This document shows positions 24,265-32,261 of a DNA stretch of 32,299 nt, piece after piece. Position 1 is the first letter of the stretch. The number at the start of each line of letters is the position of its first letter. The position numbers and the translations under genes were made by a program. Origin of the DNA: Collinsella sp. (lineage in GTDB: Bacteria; Actinomycetota; Coriobacteriia; Coriobacteriales; Coriobacteriaceae); contig DXLP01000026.1 in the NCBI GenBank assembly GCA_019414645.1, positions 1 to 32,299 on the forward strand. Reading direction: 5' to 3'. The notes under the pieces are model-generated. The model was not told the DNA's origin and searched no databases. It was given only the letters and a program-made list of their open reading frames with translations.

Positions 24265-24951
24265 ATGACCGTTGATCCTTTGATCCAGTCCCTGAAGGGC
24301 AAGCTCGTCGTGAGCGTTCAGGCGTATATGGGCGAGCCGCTTCGTACGCCCGAGACCATGGCTCAAATGTCTCGCGCTTGCGAGCTTGGCGGCGCCGCCG
24401 CCATTCGCTGCCAGGGCCTTGCCGACATTGCCGCCATTAAGGGTCGCTGTGAGGTTCCCGTCATCGGTCTGTGGAAGGACGGGCACGAGGGCGTTTACAT
24501 CACGCCGACGCTGCGTCACGCTCGTGCCTGCGTTGCTGCGGGTGCCGATATCGTGGCGATCGACGCCACCGATCGTCCGCGTCCCGATGGCAAGTCGGTC
24601 GAGGATACCTTCCGCCCGCTGCACGAGGAGGGTGTGCTCCTGATGGCGGATTGTGCCACCATCGAGGACATTCGCCGTGCGGTTGATATGGGCTTCGACC
24701 TGGTATCCACCACACTCTCTCACGGTGTCGCCGCCATCGACTGCACCATGGCCGATGGCCCCGACCTGCCGCTCCTGCGTCAGGCGACCGAGGAATTTCC
24801 CGGCCTTCCCATCATTTGCGAGGGTCGCGTGCATACGCCCGAGGAGGCTCGCGCTGCAATCGACGCCGGCGCGTGGGCCGTTGTCGTCGGCACCGCTATC
24901 ACGCACCCCACGAGTATTACAAGTTGGTTCAAGGCTGCGCTTGAGGCGTAA
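24265..24951 (+). CDS. nanE: N-acetylmannosamine-6-phosphate 2-epimerase
   Basis: Predicted 228-residue NanE, which converts ManNAc-6-P to GlcNAc-6-P, the step joining sialic acid to amino sugar metabolism. Family blocks are LVVSVQA (14-20), AAAIRCQG (44-51), VPVIGLWKDG (64-73) with the catalytic lysine Lys71, IVAIDATDRPRP (97-107), VSTTLSG-like VSTTLSHG, and PIICEGRVHTPEE with acid Glu186. ATG at 24265 is chosen; the upstream frame runs into the large hairpin. AAAGG lies 11 nt upstream, a rather long spacing, which may tie translation to the hairpin. This is the most secure anchor for a sialic acid role of the cluster. nagA and nagB are not in the window. Confidence 0.93.
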   Translation: MTVDPLIQSLKGKLVVSVQAYMGEPLRTPETMAQMSRACELGGAAAIRCQGLADIAAIKGRCEVPVIGLWKDGHEGVYITPTLRHARACVAAGADIVAIDATDRPRPDGKSVEDTFRPLHEEGVLLMADCATIEDIRRAVDMGFDLVSTTLSHGVAAIDCTMADGPDLPLLRQATEEFPGLPIICEGRVHTPEEARAAIDAGAWAVVVGTAITHPTSITSWFKAALEA

Positions 24952-25002
24952 GACGGGCCTTGTATCCGCTTGGGGCGGTATACTCAATAAAGGCAATTGA
25001 TC

Positions 25003-25038
25003 GCGCGGGATCCGCTGGCCGGGTCCCGCGCTTATTTT
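25003..25038 (+). terminator. Terminator at the end of the nan cluster
   Basis: An 11-bp stem with one G-U pair (GCGCGGGATCC/GGGTCCCGCGC, 7-nt loop) is followed directly by TTATTTT. It is strong, 51 nt after nanE, and its T-tract touches the AGGAGG of rapZ. A possible -10 (TATACT, 24979-24984) lies upstream of it, so it could also attenuate rapZ. Confidence 0.8.
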
Positions 25039-25049
25039 AGGAGGCACAC

Positions 25050-25970
25050 ATGCAAAAGGGAGATGCCATGGATGCGGCGGAGCGCTCGGAGCGTATCCCC
25101 GATATCGTTATCATCACCGGAATGTCCGGCTCGGGCCGAACGCAAGCCATGCATGTGTTTGAGGACATGGGCTATTTTTGTATCGACAACCTGCCCCCAC
25201 GCCTGATTGCCCAGCTTGCTGAGCTCGTTGGCATCAATACGGGCGTGGGCAGGCACCTTGCCGTTACCTGCGACCTGCGTAGCCAGGGCTTGTTCGATGA
25301 ACTGCTCGATGCTGTTGCCGCACTGGAAGAGCGCGAGATGAGCTGCGACATTGTGTTTCTCGAGGCGTCTGACGAGGTGCTGATTCGCCGGTATAGCGAA
25401 AACCGTCGTCGCCATCCCATTGCAAAGCCGGGGGAGACCACGGCCGACGCTATTCAGCGTGAACGTCTGCAGCTGCAGGGCGTTCGCGATCGAGCCGATA
25501 TGATTATCGACACGAGCCGCTTGCGCACTTCTGCCTTGCGCAACAAGCTGCGCATGGCTTTTTCCGAGCTGTCCGACCAGCAGCTTATGGATGTCCACGT
25601 GTTCTCGTTTGGCTTTAAGCATGGCATGCCCATCGAGGCGGATATCATGATCGATGTTCGCTTCTTGCCCAATCCTTTCTACGATCCCGAGATGCGCACC
25701 ATGACCGGTCTCGATAAGAAGGTCTCCGATTTTGTCTTGGACCACCCCAAGACCCAGGAGTTCTGGAAGGCCTGGACTCAGCTGCTCGATACGGTCATGC
25801 CGGGTTATATCGCAGAGGGCAAGCCGCAGCTTTCCATTGCTATCGGCTGCACAGGCGGACAGCACCGCAGCGTCGCCATTGCCGAGGCCACGGCCCGCTA
25901 CCTGGAGGGTGCTCAGTATCATGTGAGCATCTCCCACCGTGACCTGTCGCGTGCCAACACGAAGGCATAG
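25050..25970 (+). CDS. rapZ: RapZ/YvcJ-family nucleotide-binding protein
   Basis: Predicted 306-residue P-loop protein of the RapZ family. In E. coli RapZ is the RNA adaptor for glmZ decay; in Gram-positives YvcJ binds and hydrolyses nucleotides. Walker A is GMSGSGRT (24-31), with Arg in place of Lys as in many actinobacterial members. The C-terminal family region shows FSFGFKHGMP, DVRFLPNPFY, TGLDKKV and IGCTGGQHRSV. ATG at 25050 follows AGGAGG by 5 nt. ATG at 25068 also has a good site (AAGGGAG, 5 nt), so a six-residue shorter form is possible. whiA follows after 6 nt. Its link to amino sugar metabolism in other bacteria makes the adjacent nan cluster noteworthy. Confidence 0.94.
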   Translation: MQKGDAMDAAERSERIPDIVIITGMSGSGRTQAMHVFEDMGYFCIDNLPPRLIAQLAELVGINTGVGRHLAVTCDLRSQGLFDELLDAVAALEEREMSCDIVFLEASDEVLIRRYSENRRRHPIAKPGETTADAIQRERLQLQGVRDRADMIIDTSRLRTSALRNKLRMAFSELSDQQLMDVHVFSFGFKHGMPIEADIMIDVRFLPNPFYDPEMRTMTGLDKKVSDFVLDHPKTQEFWKAWTQLLDTVMPGYIAEGKPQLSIAIGCTGGQHRSVAIAEATARYLEGAQYHVSISHRDLSRANTKA

Positions 25971-25976
25971 GTTTAC

Positions 25977-26906
25977 ATGTCGTTTACCGCTGAGGTGCGT
26001 GACGAGCTTGCGCGCTGCGAACCAGAATGCGAATACTGCGATTTGTCGACGCTTGCTGCGCTAACGCGTGTGAGCGGCACGCTTTCGCTGGCGGGCTCGG
26101 GACGGTACCGCTTGACGGTCGCGACCGAGACGGGTGCTGTGGCGCGCACGATGATTGCGCTGACGCATCGTATCCTTAAGCTCAAGACCGAATTCACGGT
26201 TCGTAAGTCGGTCCTGCACAAGGTACGAAACTATCTCATCACCTTGCCCGATCAGCCCGATTTGGATAAGGCTCTGGTGCTGCTGGGCATTCTCGACCGT
26301 AGGGGAGGGCTCGTCGCGGGTGTGCCGCGCCACATCGTCGCCCGTCCTTGCTGCAGGCTCGCCTATATTCGCGGTGCGCTGATTGCCGGAGGCTTTGTTG
26401 CCGACCCGCGTGGCGATTTTCATTTGGAGATCGCGGTTCAGGGCGAGGAGTATGCAAAGGGACTTTGCGACCTTCTGGAGCAGATTGGAGTTCACGCCCG
26501 CGTCAATGCGCGTCGCGGCTCGTATGCCGTGTACATCAAGAGTGCCGAGGAGATTAAACGTCTGTTACAGCTGATTGGCGCCAAGCGCAGCGTTGCCGAG
26601 ATTGAAGAGGCCCGCGCGGTTAAGCTGGTGAAGAACGACGTGAATCGTCGCGTGAACGCAGAGCTTGCCAACCAGACCAGAAGTGCCGGTGCCGCCCAAC
26701 ATCAGCTTGCGCTCATCGATGAGCTTGATCGGCGCGGTTTGCGCGAAACGCTGCCGGACGCTCTGGCAGTTTTTTGTGACTTACGCGAGCGTTACCCCGA
26801 TCTCTCACTGCGAGATTTGGGGGAAATGGCCGACCCTCCTTTGTCGAAGTCGGCCTTGTATCACCGTGTTTTGCGCCTTGAAAAGCTCATTGAAGCAAGC
26901 GGGTAG
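25977..26906 (+). CDS. whiA: WhiA-family DNA-binding regulator
   Basis: Predicted 309-residue WhiA. In Streptomyces it is a sporulation regulator; in other Gram-positives it affects division and chromosome segregation. The N-terminal part (MSFTAEVRDELARCEP) and the degenerate LAGLIDADG homing-endonuclease fold (AYIRGALIAGGFVADPRGDFHLEI, about residues 131-154) are clear. The C-terminal helix-turn-helix is in LRERYPDLSLRDLGEMADPPLSKSALYHRVLRLEKL. The ATG at 25977 is 6 nt after the rapZ stop. The usual yvcK gene between rapZ and whiA is absent. gapA follows downstream but with its own promoter region. Confidence 0.96.
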   Translation: MSFTAEVRDELARCEPECEYCDLSTLAALTRVSGTLSLAGSGRYRLTVATETGAVARTMIALTHRILKLKTEFTVRKSVLHKVRNYLITLPDQPDLDKALVLLGILDRRGGLVAGVPRHIVARPCCRLAYIRGALIAGGFVADPRGDFHLEIAVQGEEYAKGLCDLLEQIGVHARVNARRGSYAVYIKSAEEIKRLLQLIGAKRSVAEIEEARAVKLVKNDVNRRVNAELANQTRSAGAAQHQLALIDELDRRGLRETLPDALAVFCDLRERYPDLSLRDLGEMADPPLSKSALYHRVLRLEKLIEASG

Positions 26907-26949
26907 TTTAACGCAATAGCTTTTATGGTGGTTTAAATGCTGTTTTATA

Positions 26950-26967
26950 CGTTAAAGCGTTTTAACG
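26950..26967 (+). promoter_or_regulatory. Palindromic operator candidate upstream of gapA
   Basis: CGTTAAAGCGTTTTAACG pairs 8 of 9 positions about a central CG, a layout typical of LacI/CcpA-type operators. A direct repeat TTTAACGCAA occurs at 26907-26916 and 26961-26970. It lies about 30 nt upstream of the candidate gapA promoter, a site fit for activation or looping. Confidence 0.45.
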
Positions 26968-26997
26968 CAAATTTGATTTTCAATTTCGAGCATTCTC

Positions 26998-27027
26998 GTG
27001 AAATTCAAGCCAAAAAAAAGGTATATT
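26998..27027 (+). promoter_or_regulatory. Candidate gapA promoter
   Basis: GTGAAA (26998-27003, 4 of 6) and TATATT (27022-27027, 5 of 6) are separated by 18 nt, inside an A+T-rich stretch unlike the surrounding DNA. The predicted leader is about 65 nt and ends with the AAAGGAG ribosome site. Confidence 0.5.
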
Positions 27028-27099
27028 AGGCGAGTGGTTAGTTTGTGGGCCTCAACGGCAGGCGCTGTAGCTTGCGGGGGCCTTACGAAAGGAGACACA

Positions 27100-28125
27100 A
27101 TGGCAGTAAAGGTTGCTATTAACGGCTTCGGTCGCATCGGTCGTCTGGCCTTCCGCCAGATGTTCGGTCATGAGGGCTCCGAGATCGTCGCTATCAACGA
27201 CCTCACCTCTCCCGATATGCTCGCTTACCTGCTGAAGTACGACTCCACGCAGGGCAACTATGCTCGCGATCACGAGGTCGTCGCTGGCGAGGATTCCATC
27301 ACCGTTGACGGCAAGGAGATCAAGATCTACAAGGAGGCCGACGCCAACAACCTGCCTTGGGGCGACCTCGACGTCGACGTCGTTCTCGAGTGCACCGGCT
27401 TCTACACCAGCAAGGCTAAGGCTCAGGCCCACATCAACGCTGGCGCCAAGAAGGTCGTCATCTCCGCTCCGGCCGGCAGCGATCTGCCCACCATCGTGTA
27501 CAACGTCAACCATGAGACGCTGACCGCTGAGGACAACATCATCTCCGCTGCTTCCTGCACCACCAACTGCCTCGCCCCGATGGCCAAGGGCCTGAACGAC
27601 TTCGCTCCCATCGTCTCCGGCATCATGACCACCATCCACGCCTTCACCGGCGACCAGATGCCGCTCGACGGCCCGCAGCGCAAGGGCAACTTCCGTCGCT
27701 CCCGCGCCTGCTCCGAGAACATCGTCCCGAACACCACGGGCGCTGCCAAGGCCATCGGCCTGGTTCTCCCCGAGCTCAACGGCAAGCTCATCGGTGCCGC
27801 CCAGCGCGTCCCGACGCCGACCGGCTCGCTGACCAACCTCTACGCCGTCGTTGACAAGAAGGTCACCGTCGACGAGGTCAACGCTGCCATGAAGGCCTAC
27901 GCCGAGACCATCCCCGATACCTTCGCCTACAACGAGGACCAGATCGTCTCCCGCGACATCGTCGGCGAGACCCACGGCTCCATCTTCGACGCCACTCAGA
28001 CCATGTGCTCTGATCTCGGCAACGGCCAGACCCTCGTTCAGGTCACCTCTTGGTACGACAACGAGAACTCCTACACCTCTCAGATGGTCCGCACCATCAA
28101 GTACTTCGAGAAGTTCGTTGCTTAA
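27100..28125 (+). CDS. gapA: Type I glyceraldehyde-3-phosphate dehydrogenase
   Basis: Predicted 341-residue phosphorylating GAPDH: glyceraldehyde-3-P plus NAD and phosphate to 1,3-bisphosphoglycerate. The NAD site NGFGRIGR is at residues 8-15; Asp34 (AINDLT) marks NAD rather than NADP use. The catalytic Cys153 is in [12 protein letters not shown], and [13 protein letters not shown] holds the partner histidine region. ATG at 27100 follows AAAGGAG by 5 nt; the open frame before it runs through the promoter. Codon use is strongly biased, as expected for an abundant enzyme. A strong terminator follows, so it can be expressed apart from pgk. Confidence 0.98.
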   Translation: MAVKVAINGFGRIGRLAFRQMFGHEGSEIVAINDLTSPDMLAYLLKYDSTQGNYARDHEVVAGEDSITVDGKEIKIYKEADANNLPWGDLDVDVVLECTGFYTSKAKAQAHINAGAKKVVISAPAGSDLPTIVYNVNHETLTAEDNIISAASCTTNCLAPMAKGLNDFAPIVSGIMTTIHAFTGDQMPLDGPQRKGNFRRSRACSENIVPNTTGAAKAIGLVLPELNGKLIGAAQRVPTPTGSLTNLYAVVDKKVTVDEVNAAMKAYAETIPDTFAYNEDQIVSRDIVGETHGSIFDATQTMCSDLGNGQTLVQVTSWYDNENSYTSQMVRTIKYFEKFVA

Positions 28126-28164
28126 TTTAGCTTTTAGCGAATAGCTCGTTGAGCGTCTAAAGAA

Positions 28165-28209
28165 GGGCGCGGCCTCATAGGGCTTACACCCTAGGGTCGC
28201 GCCCTTTTT
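28165..28209 (+). terminator. Strong terminator between gapA and pgk
   Basis: The stem GGGCGCGGCC/GGTCGCGCCC (one mismatch) has an inner AGGG/CCCT helix at the tip and is followed by TTTTT. It lies 40 nt after gapA, about 60 nt before pgk. Confidence 0.88.
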
Positions 28210-28265
28210 ATAGGAAATCGTCTGCCGTAATGGGAGGCAGACACGTACGAAAGGTAGAAGCAAAC

Positions 28266-29456
28266 ATGGCCTTTACCAAGAAGACCGTCCGCGACATCGA
28301 TGTCGACGGCAAGCGCGTTCTCGTCCGCGTTGACTTCAACGTGCCTATCAAGGATGGCGTCGTTGGCGACACCACCCGTATCAAGGCTGCCCTGCCCACC
28401 ATCAACTACCTCGTTGAGCACAACGCTCGCGTCATCCTCATGAGCCACCTCGGCCGTCCTGAGGGCACTGGCTTCCAGCCCGAGCTTTCCCTCGAGCCTG
28501 TCGCCAAGAAGCTCGCTGAGCTCTCTGGCCTTGACGTTGCTTTTGTTGCCGACACGTATGGCGAGAAGGCCGCCGAGGCTGTCGCCGCCGTCGAGCCGGG
28601 CAAGGTCCTCGTTCTCGAGAACGTCCGTTTTGACAAGCGTGAGAAGAAGAACGATCCCGAGATCGCCAAGAAGCTCGCTTCCTATGGTGACGTCTTCGTT
28701 CTCGATGCCTTCGGCACCGCACACCGCGCCCAGGGTTCCGTCGTGGGCCCCGCCGCTTACCTGCCTGCCGTCGCCGGCTTCCTGCTCGAGAAGGAGGTCG
28801 ACACGCTGACCGGCATCTTCGCCGAGCCCGAGCGCCCCTTCGTCGCCATCGTCGGCGGTTCCAAGGTTTCCTCCAAGATCGGCGTTCTCGATCACCTCAT
28901 CGACTCCGCTGATACCCTGATCATCGGTGGCGGCATGGCCTACACCTTCTTCCTGGCTCAGGGCCTGTCCGTCGGTCAGTCCCTCAAGGAAGAGGACTGG
29001 GTCGAGCGCGCCGGTGAGATGCTCAAGAAGGCCGAGGAGAAGGGCGTCAAGATCCTGCTCCCCATCGACAACCGCGTTGCTGATCACTTTGGCGAGGATG
29101 CTGTCCCCGAGGTTGTCGCTTCCGACGCTATCCCCGACGACCGTGAGGGTATGGACATCGGCCCCAAGACCGAGGAGCTCTACGCCGAGGCTGTCAAGGG
29201 TGCCAAGACTGTGTTCTGGAATGGCCCCATGGGCGTCTTCGAGTTCGATAACTTCGCTCACGGCACCCAGGCTATCGCCGAGGCTGTCGCCGAGGCTGAT
29301 TGCACCTCGATCATCGGTGGTGGCGACTCTGTCGCAGCCGTCAACAAGTTCAACCTGGCCGACAAGATGAGCTGGATCTCTACCGGTGGTGGCGCTTCCA
29401 TGGAGCTCGTCGAGGGTAAGGCCCTGCCCGGAGTGGAGGCGCTTCTCGATGCCTAA
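28266..29456 (+). CDS. pgk: Phosphoglycerate kinase
   Basis: Predicted 396-residue cytosolic PGK: 1,3-bisphosphoglycerate plus ADP to 3-phosphoglycerate plus ATP. The substrate-binding RVDFNVP (21-27) and SHLGRP (60-65) are in the N-terminal domain. GGSKVSSKIGVL and GGGMAYTF, then VFWNGPMGVFE, mark the nucleotide domain. The C-terminus has GGGDSVAAV and STGGGASMELVEG. Full length. ATG at 28266 is chosen on family alignment; AGAAG lies 5 nt before it and GAAAGG 11 nt before it. tpiA starts 8 nt before this stop codon, so the two are translationally coupled. Confidence 0.98.
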   Translation: MAFTKKTVRDIDVDGKRVLVRVDFNVPIKDGVVGDTTRIKAALPTINYLVEHNARVILMSHLGRPEGTGFQPELSLEPVAKKLAELSGLDVAFVADTYGEKAAEAVAAVEPGKVLVLENVRFDKREKKNDPEIAKKLASYGDVFVLDAFGTAHRAQGSVVGPAAYLPAVAGFLLEKEVDTLTGIFAEPERPFVAIVGGSKVSSKIGVLDHLIDSADTLIIGGGMAYTFFLAQGLSVGQSLKEEDWVERAGEMLKKAEEKGVKILLPIDNRVADHFGEDAVPEVVASDAIPDDREGMDIGPKTEELYAEAVKGAKTVFWNGPMGVFEFDNFAHGTQAIAEAVAEADCTSIIGGGDSVAAVNKFNLADKMSWISTGGGASMELVEGKALPGVEALLDA

Positions 29457-30216
29457 TCGCACCCTTCTTATCGCTGGTAACTGGAAGATGAACAACGACG
29501 TCGCCGAGGCCGCCAAGCTCGCCGACGAGCTGGCTCAGGCTCTGCCCGAGGTTCCGGCTGGCGTCGAGGTGCTCGTCTGCCCTCCGACCATCGACATCAC
29601 CACGGTTCATGACCGTATTCAGGCTGCCCCCATCGCCCTCGGTGCACAGAACGTGTACTGGGAGGCCAAGGGTGCCTTCACCGGTGAGTCTTCTTGCGAC
29701 ATGCTCAAGTCCGCTGGCTGCACCTACTGCATCATCGGTCACTCCGAGCGTCGTGATTACTTCCACGAGACCGACGAGGATCAGAACAAGAAGGCCAAGG
29801 CCCTCGTTGCCGCCGGTCTTGTTCCTGTCTTCTGCTGCGGCGAGTCCCTTGAGGTCCGCGAGGCCGGCACCTATGTCGAGCACGTCGTGAACCAGGTCAA
29901 GGCTGGTCTCGAGGGTCTCGAGATCACTTGCCCCAAGCAGGTCGTCGTCGCCTACGAGCCCATCTGGGCCATCGGCACCGGCAAGACCGCTACCGCCGAG
30001 GACGCTCAGGAGGTCTGCGGCGCTATCCGTGAGACCCTCAAGGAGATGTTCGGTGAGGAGCTCGCCGACGGCATCCGCGTTCTCTATGGTGGCTCTGCCA
30101 AGCCCGGCAACATCGCCGAGCTCGTCGCCAAGCCCGACGTCGACGGCGCCCTCGTGGGCGGCGCTTCGCTCAAGGCTGCCGACTTCGCCTCTATGGTCGT
30201 CAAGGCAGGCGAGTAG
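29449..30216 (+). CDS. tpiA: Triose-phosphate isomerase
   Basis: Predicted 255-residue TIM-barrel enzyme interconverting dihydroxyacetone phosphate and glyceraldehyde-3-P. Catalytic residues are Lys13 (GNWKMN), His98 (IIGHSERR) and Glu170 (VAYEPIWAIGTGKTA); the phosphate loop YGGSAKPGN is near the C-terminus. ATG at 29449 overlaps the pgk stop (ATGCCTAA) and has GGAGG 9 nt upstream; the open frame before it lies inside pgk. gpmI starts 5 nt after its stop. Confidence 0.98.
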   Translation: MPNRTLLIAGNWKMNNDVAEAAKLADELAQALPEVPAGVEVLVCPPTIDITTVHDRIQAAPIALGAQNVYWEAKGAFTGESSCDMLKSAGCTYCIIGHSERRDYFHETDEDQNKKAKALVAAGLVPVFCCGESLEVREAGTYVEHVVNQVKAGLEGLEITCPKQVVVAYEPIWAIGTGKTATAEDAQEVCGAIRETLKEMFGEELADGIRVLYGGSAKPGNIAELVAKPDVDGALVGGASLKAADFASMVVKAGE

Positions 30217-30221
30217 GACAT

Positions 30222-31775
30222 ATGGCACAGCGTCATCTTCCTGCACTCCTGATCATCATGGATGGTTGCGGCCTGGCTCCGGCCGATGGCGAGAACGCCG
30301 TCGCCGCTGCCAAGACGCCCTTCCTCGATAGCCTGTACGAGAAGTACCCCCACACCACGCTCGGCGCTTCGGGCGAGGACGTGGGTCTTCCCGATGGCCA
30401 GATGGGCAACTCCGAGGTGGGTCACCTCAACATCGGTGCCGGCCGCATCGTGTTCCAGGAGCTTTCGCGCATCAACAATGCCATCAAGGACGGCTCCATC
30501 GCCAAGAACGAGGTCTTCGTCAAGGCTATGGACGACGTCAAGGCTGACGGCAAGACTCTCCACCTCATGGGCCTTATGAGCCCTGGCGGTGTTCATTCTC
30601 ATATGAGCCACGTCGAGGCTCTGGTCAAGATGGCTGCCGAGCACGGTGTCAAGACCGTTCGCGTCCACGCCTTCATGGATGGTCGCGACGTTGACCCGCA
30701 GTCCGGTGCCGGTTACATGAGTGAGTTCTGCGCCTTCCTGGCTAAGATCTCCGAGGAGACCGGTTGCGACGCTCGCGTTGCCACCGTCTCGGGCCGTTAT
30801 TGGGCCATGGACCGCGACAACCGTTGGGAGCGCATCCAGCGCGCCTACGATGTCATGGTCAACGCATCCGATGCCGATACCGACCCTGTTGCCGGTATCA
30901 AGGCCTACTACGAGAAGGATCCGCGCGGCGACGAGTTCGTCGAGCCCTTCGCTGCCCACAACGAGGGCATCCACGAGGGCGACGCGGCCATCTTCTTCAA
31001 CTTCCGTCCCGACCGCGCTCGTCAGATGACTCGCGTGTTCACGGACAAGGAGTTCGACGGCTTTGAGCGCGAGCAGATCAAGCTTTCGCACTTTGTGACG
31101 ATGACCGAGTACGACCCGACGTTTGACGTCGAGGTCGCCTTCCCCAAGACGTTCCCCGAGAACGTTCTGGCCGACGTTATCGCCGCCAATGGCCTGAAGC
31201 AGCTGCACACCGCCGAGACCGAGAAGTACGCCCACGTGACGTTCTTCCTCAACGGCGGCATCGAGGAGCCCAAGGAGGGCGAGGAGCGCGTGCTCGTCGC
31301 TTCTCCCAAGGTCGCTACCTACGACCTGCAACCTGAGATGAGCGCTCCCGAGGTTACCGAGAAGCTTGTCGCCGCCATCAACGAGGATCGCGCTGATTTC
31401 TACATCGTGAACTTCGCAAACTGCGACATGGTTGGTCACACCGGTGTCTTCGACGCTGCCGTTAAGGCCGTCGAGGCTGTTGACGATGCCCTGTCCAAGG
31501 TTGTCCCGGCGATTCTCGCTAAGGGCGGCTTTGCGCTGATTACCGCCGATCACGGCAACGCCGATCACATGTTTGACGTTGCTTCCGACGGTTCCAAGCA
31601 TCCGTTTACGGCTCACACCACCAACCGCGTGCCGTTCATCATCGTTGATGAGAAGGCACAGCTCACCGGTATCGAGGACGGCCGTCTTTCCGATATCGCT
31701 CCGACCATGCTCACCATGGCTGGTATTGAGCCTTCCGCCGAGATGACGGGTCGCGTACTCGCCACCGAGGCCTAA
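30222..31775 (+). CDS. gpmI: Cofactor-independent phosphoglycerate mutase
   Basis: Predicted 517-residue iPGM of the alkaline phosphatase superfamily, converting 3- to 2-phosphoglycerate with two Mn ions. The metal-binding Asp14 is in LLIIMDGCG; catalytic Ser64 is in QMGNSEVGHLNIGAG; HAFMDGRDVDP and FNFRPDRARQMT bind substrate; ADHGNADHMFD supplies metal ligands. Length is typical. Position between tpiA and secG is of note because actinobacteria often carry a cofactor-dependent mutase elsewhere. It is followed by a strong terminator. Enolase is not in the window. Confidence 0.97.
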   Translation: MAQRHLPALLIIMDGCGLAPADGENAVAAAKTPFLDSLYEKYPHTTLGASGEDVGLPDGQMGNSEVGHLNIGAGRIVFQELSRINNAIKDGSIAKNEVFVKAMDDVKADGKTLHLMGLMSPGGVHSHMSHVEALVKMAAEHGVKTVRVHAFMDGRDVDPQSGAGYMSEFCAFLAKISEETGCDARVATVSGRYWAMDRDNRWERIQRAYDVMVNASDADTDPVAGIKAYYEKDPRGDEFVEPFAAHNEGIHEGDAAIFFNFRPDRARQMTRVFTDKEFDGFEREQIKLSHFVTMTEYDPTFDVEVAFPKTFPENVLADVIAANGLKQLHTAETEKYAHVTFFLNGGIEEPKEGEERVLVASPKVATYDLQPEMSAPEVTEKLVAAINEDRADFYIVNFANCDMVGHTGVFDAAVKAVEAVDDALSKVVPAILAKGGFALITADHGNADHMFDVASDGSKHPFTAHTTNRVPFIIVDEKAQLTGIEDGRLSDIAPTMLTMAGIEPSAEMTGRVLATEA

Positions 31776-31802
31776 TAGAAAACAAATACCGTTTTCTAGT
31801 AA

Positions 31803-31837
31803 GGGGGTTGTCCACAACCGGACAACCCTCTTTTTTT
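31803..31837 (+). terminator. Terminator of the pgk-tpiA-gpmI unit
   Basis: A perfect 9-bp stem (GGGTTGTCC/GGACAACCC, 6-nt loop) is followed by T-C and then seven Ts. A second small stem (TAGAAAAC/GTTTTCTA, 31776-31798) precedes it. Strong intrinsic terminator. Confidence 0.92.
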
Positions 31838-31934
31838 GCGCTATTTCTACCTCGTCACCAAATGGCTGATGGGGGAGTGCTGGGGGTTGTGGTACAGTAC
31901 TGGAGTTTGAATTGTTCTATTAAGGAGCTTATCT

Positions 31935-32189
31935 ATGGGTCCGTTTCAGATTCTTCTGTTTGTCGTTTGGGCTGTCTCTGCCGTGGCGCTGACGATTCTC
32001 GTCCTGATGCACTCTGGTAAGGGCACCGGCGTTTCGGATATGATCGCTAGCTCGCTGTATAACTCCAGCTCTGCCACGGGCGTCATGGAGCAGAACCTCG
32101 ATCGCCTGACGGTAATTATGGCCGTCGTTTTTGCCGTGTGTGTCGTCCTGTGCATGTTCTTCTTCCCGCAGGGTATCGTCGGCTACTAA
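31935..32189 (+). CDS. secG: Preprotein translocase subunit SecG
   Basis: Predicted 84-residue inner membrane protein of the SecYEG channel. Two hydrophobic helices (about residues 4-25 and 59-79) flank a loop carrying the family pattern LMHSGKGTGVSDMI. Start at ATG 31935 with AAGGAG (31922-31927) 7 nt upstream. It stands alone between two terminators; a possible extended -10 (TGGTACAGT, 31890-31898) lies upstream. Location after the glycolytic genes is the usual actinobacterial order. Confidence 0.93.
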   Translation: MGPFQILLFVVWAVSAVALTILVLMHSGKGTGVSDMIASSLYNSSSATGVMEQNLDRLTVIMAVVFAVCVVLCMFFFPQGIVGY

Positions 32190-32208
32190 GCACGAGCCAC
32201 ATAAATAC

Positions 32209-32251
32209 TTGAAAAGGGTTCCGCAAGTGCGGGACCCTTTTTGTTTTCAAG
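32209..32251 (+). terminator. secG terminator
   Basis: A long stem, CTTGAAAAGGG...CCCTTTTT with the inner TTCCGC/GCGGGA helix (one G-U pair) and outer CTTGAAAA/TTTTCAAG pairing, lies 20 nt after secG. The T-rich right arm makes it a strong, possibly bidirectional terminator. Confidence 0.88.
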
Positions 32252-32261
32252 ACTTTAGTCT

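Noticed and set aside
31776..31798. AAATACCGTT shared between the gpmI 3' region and the transporter-leader palindrome
   Set aside because: The downstream copy belongs to a different stem (GAAAAC/GTTTTC) next to a terminator and lacks the TGAACGGTA half-site.
30084..31817. 577-codon minus-strand frame opposite gpmI
   Set aside because: Antisense shadow caused by codon bias; the sense gene is a full iPGM.
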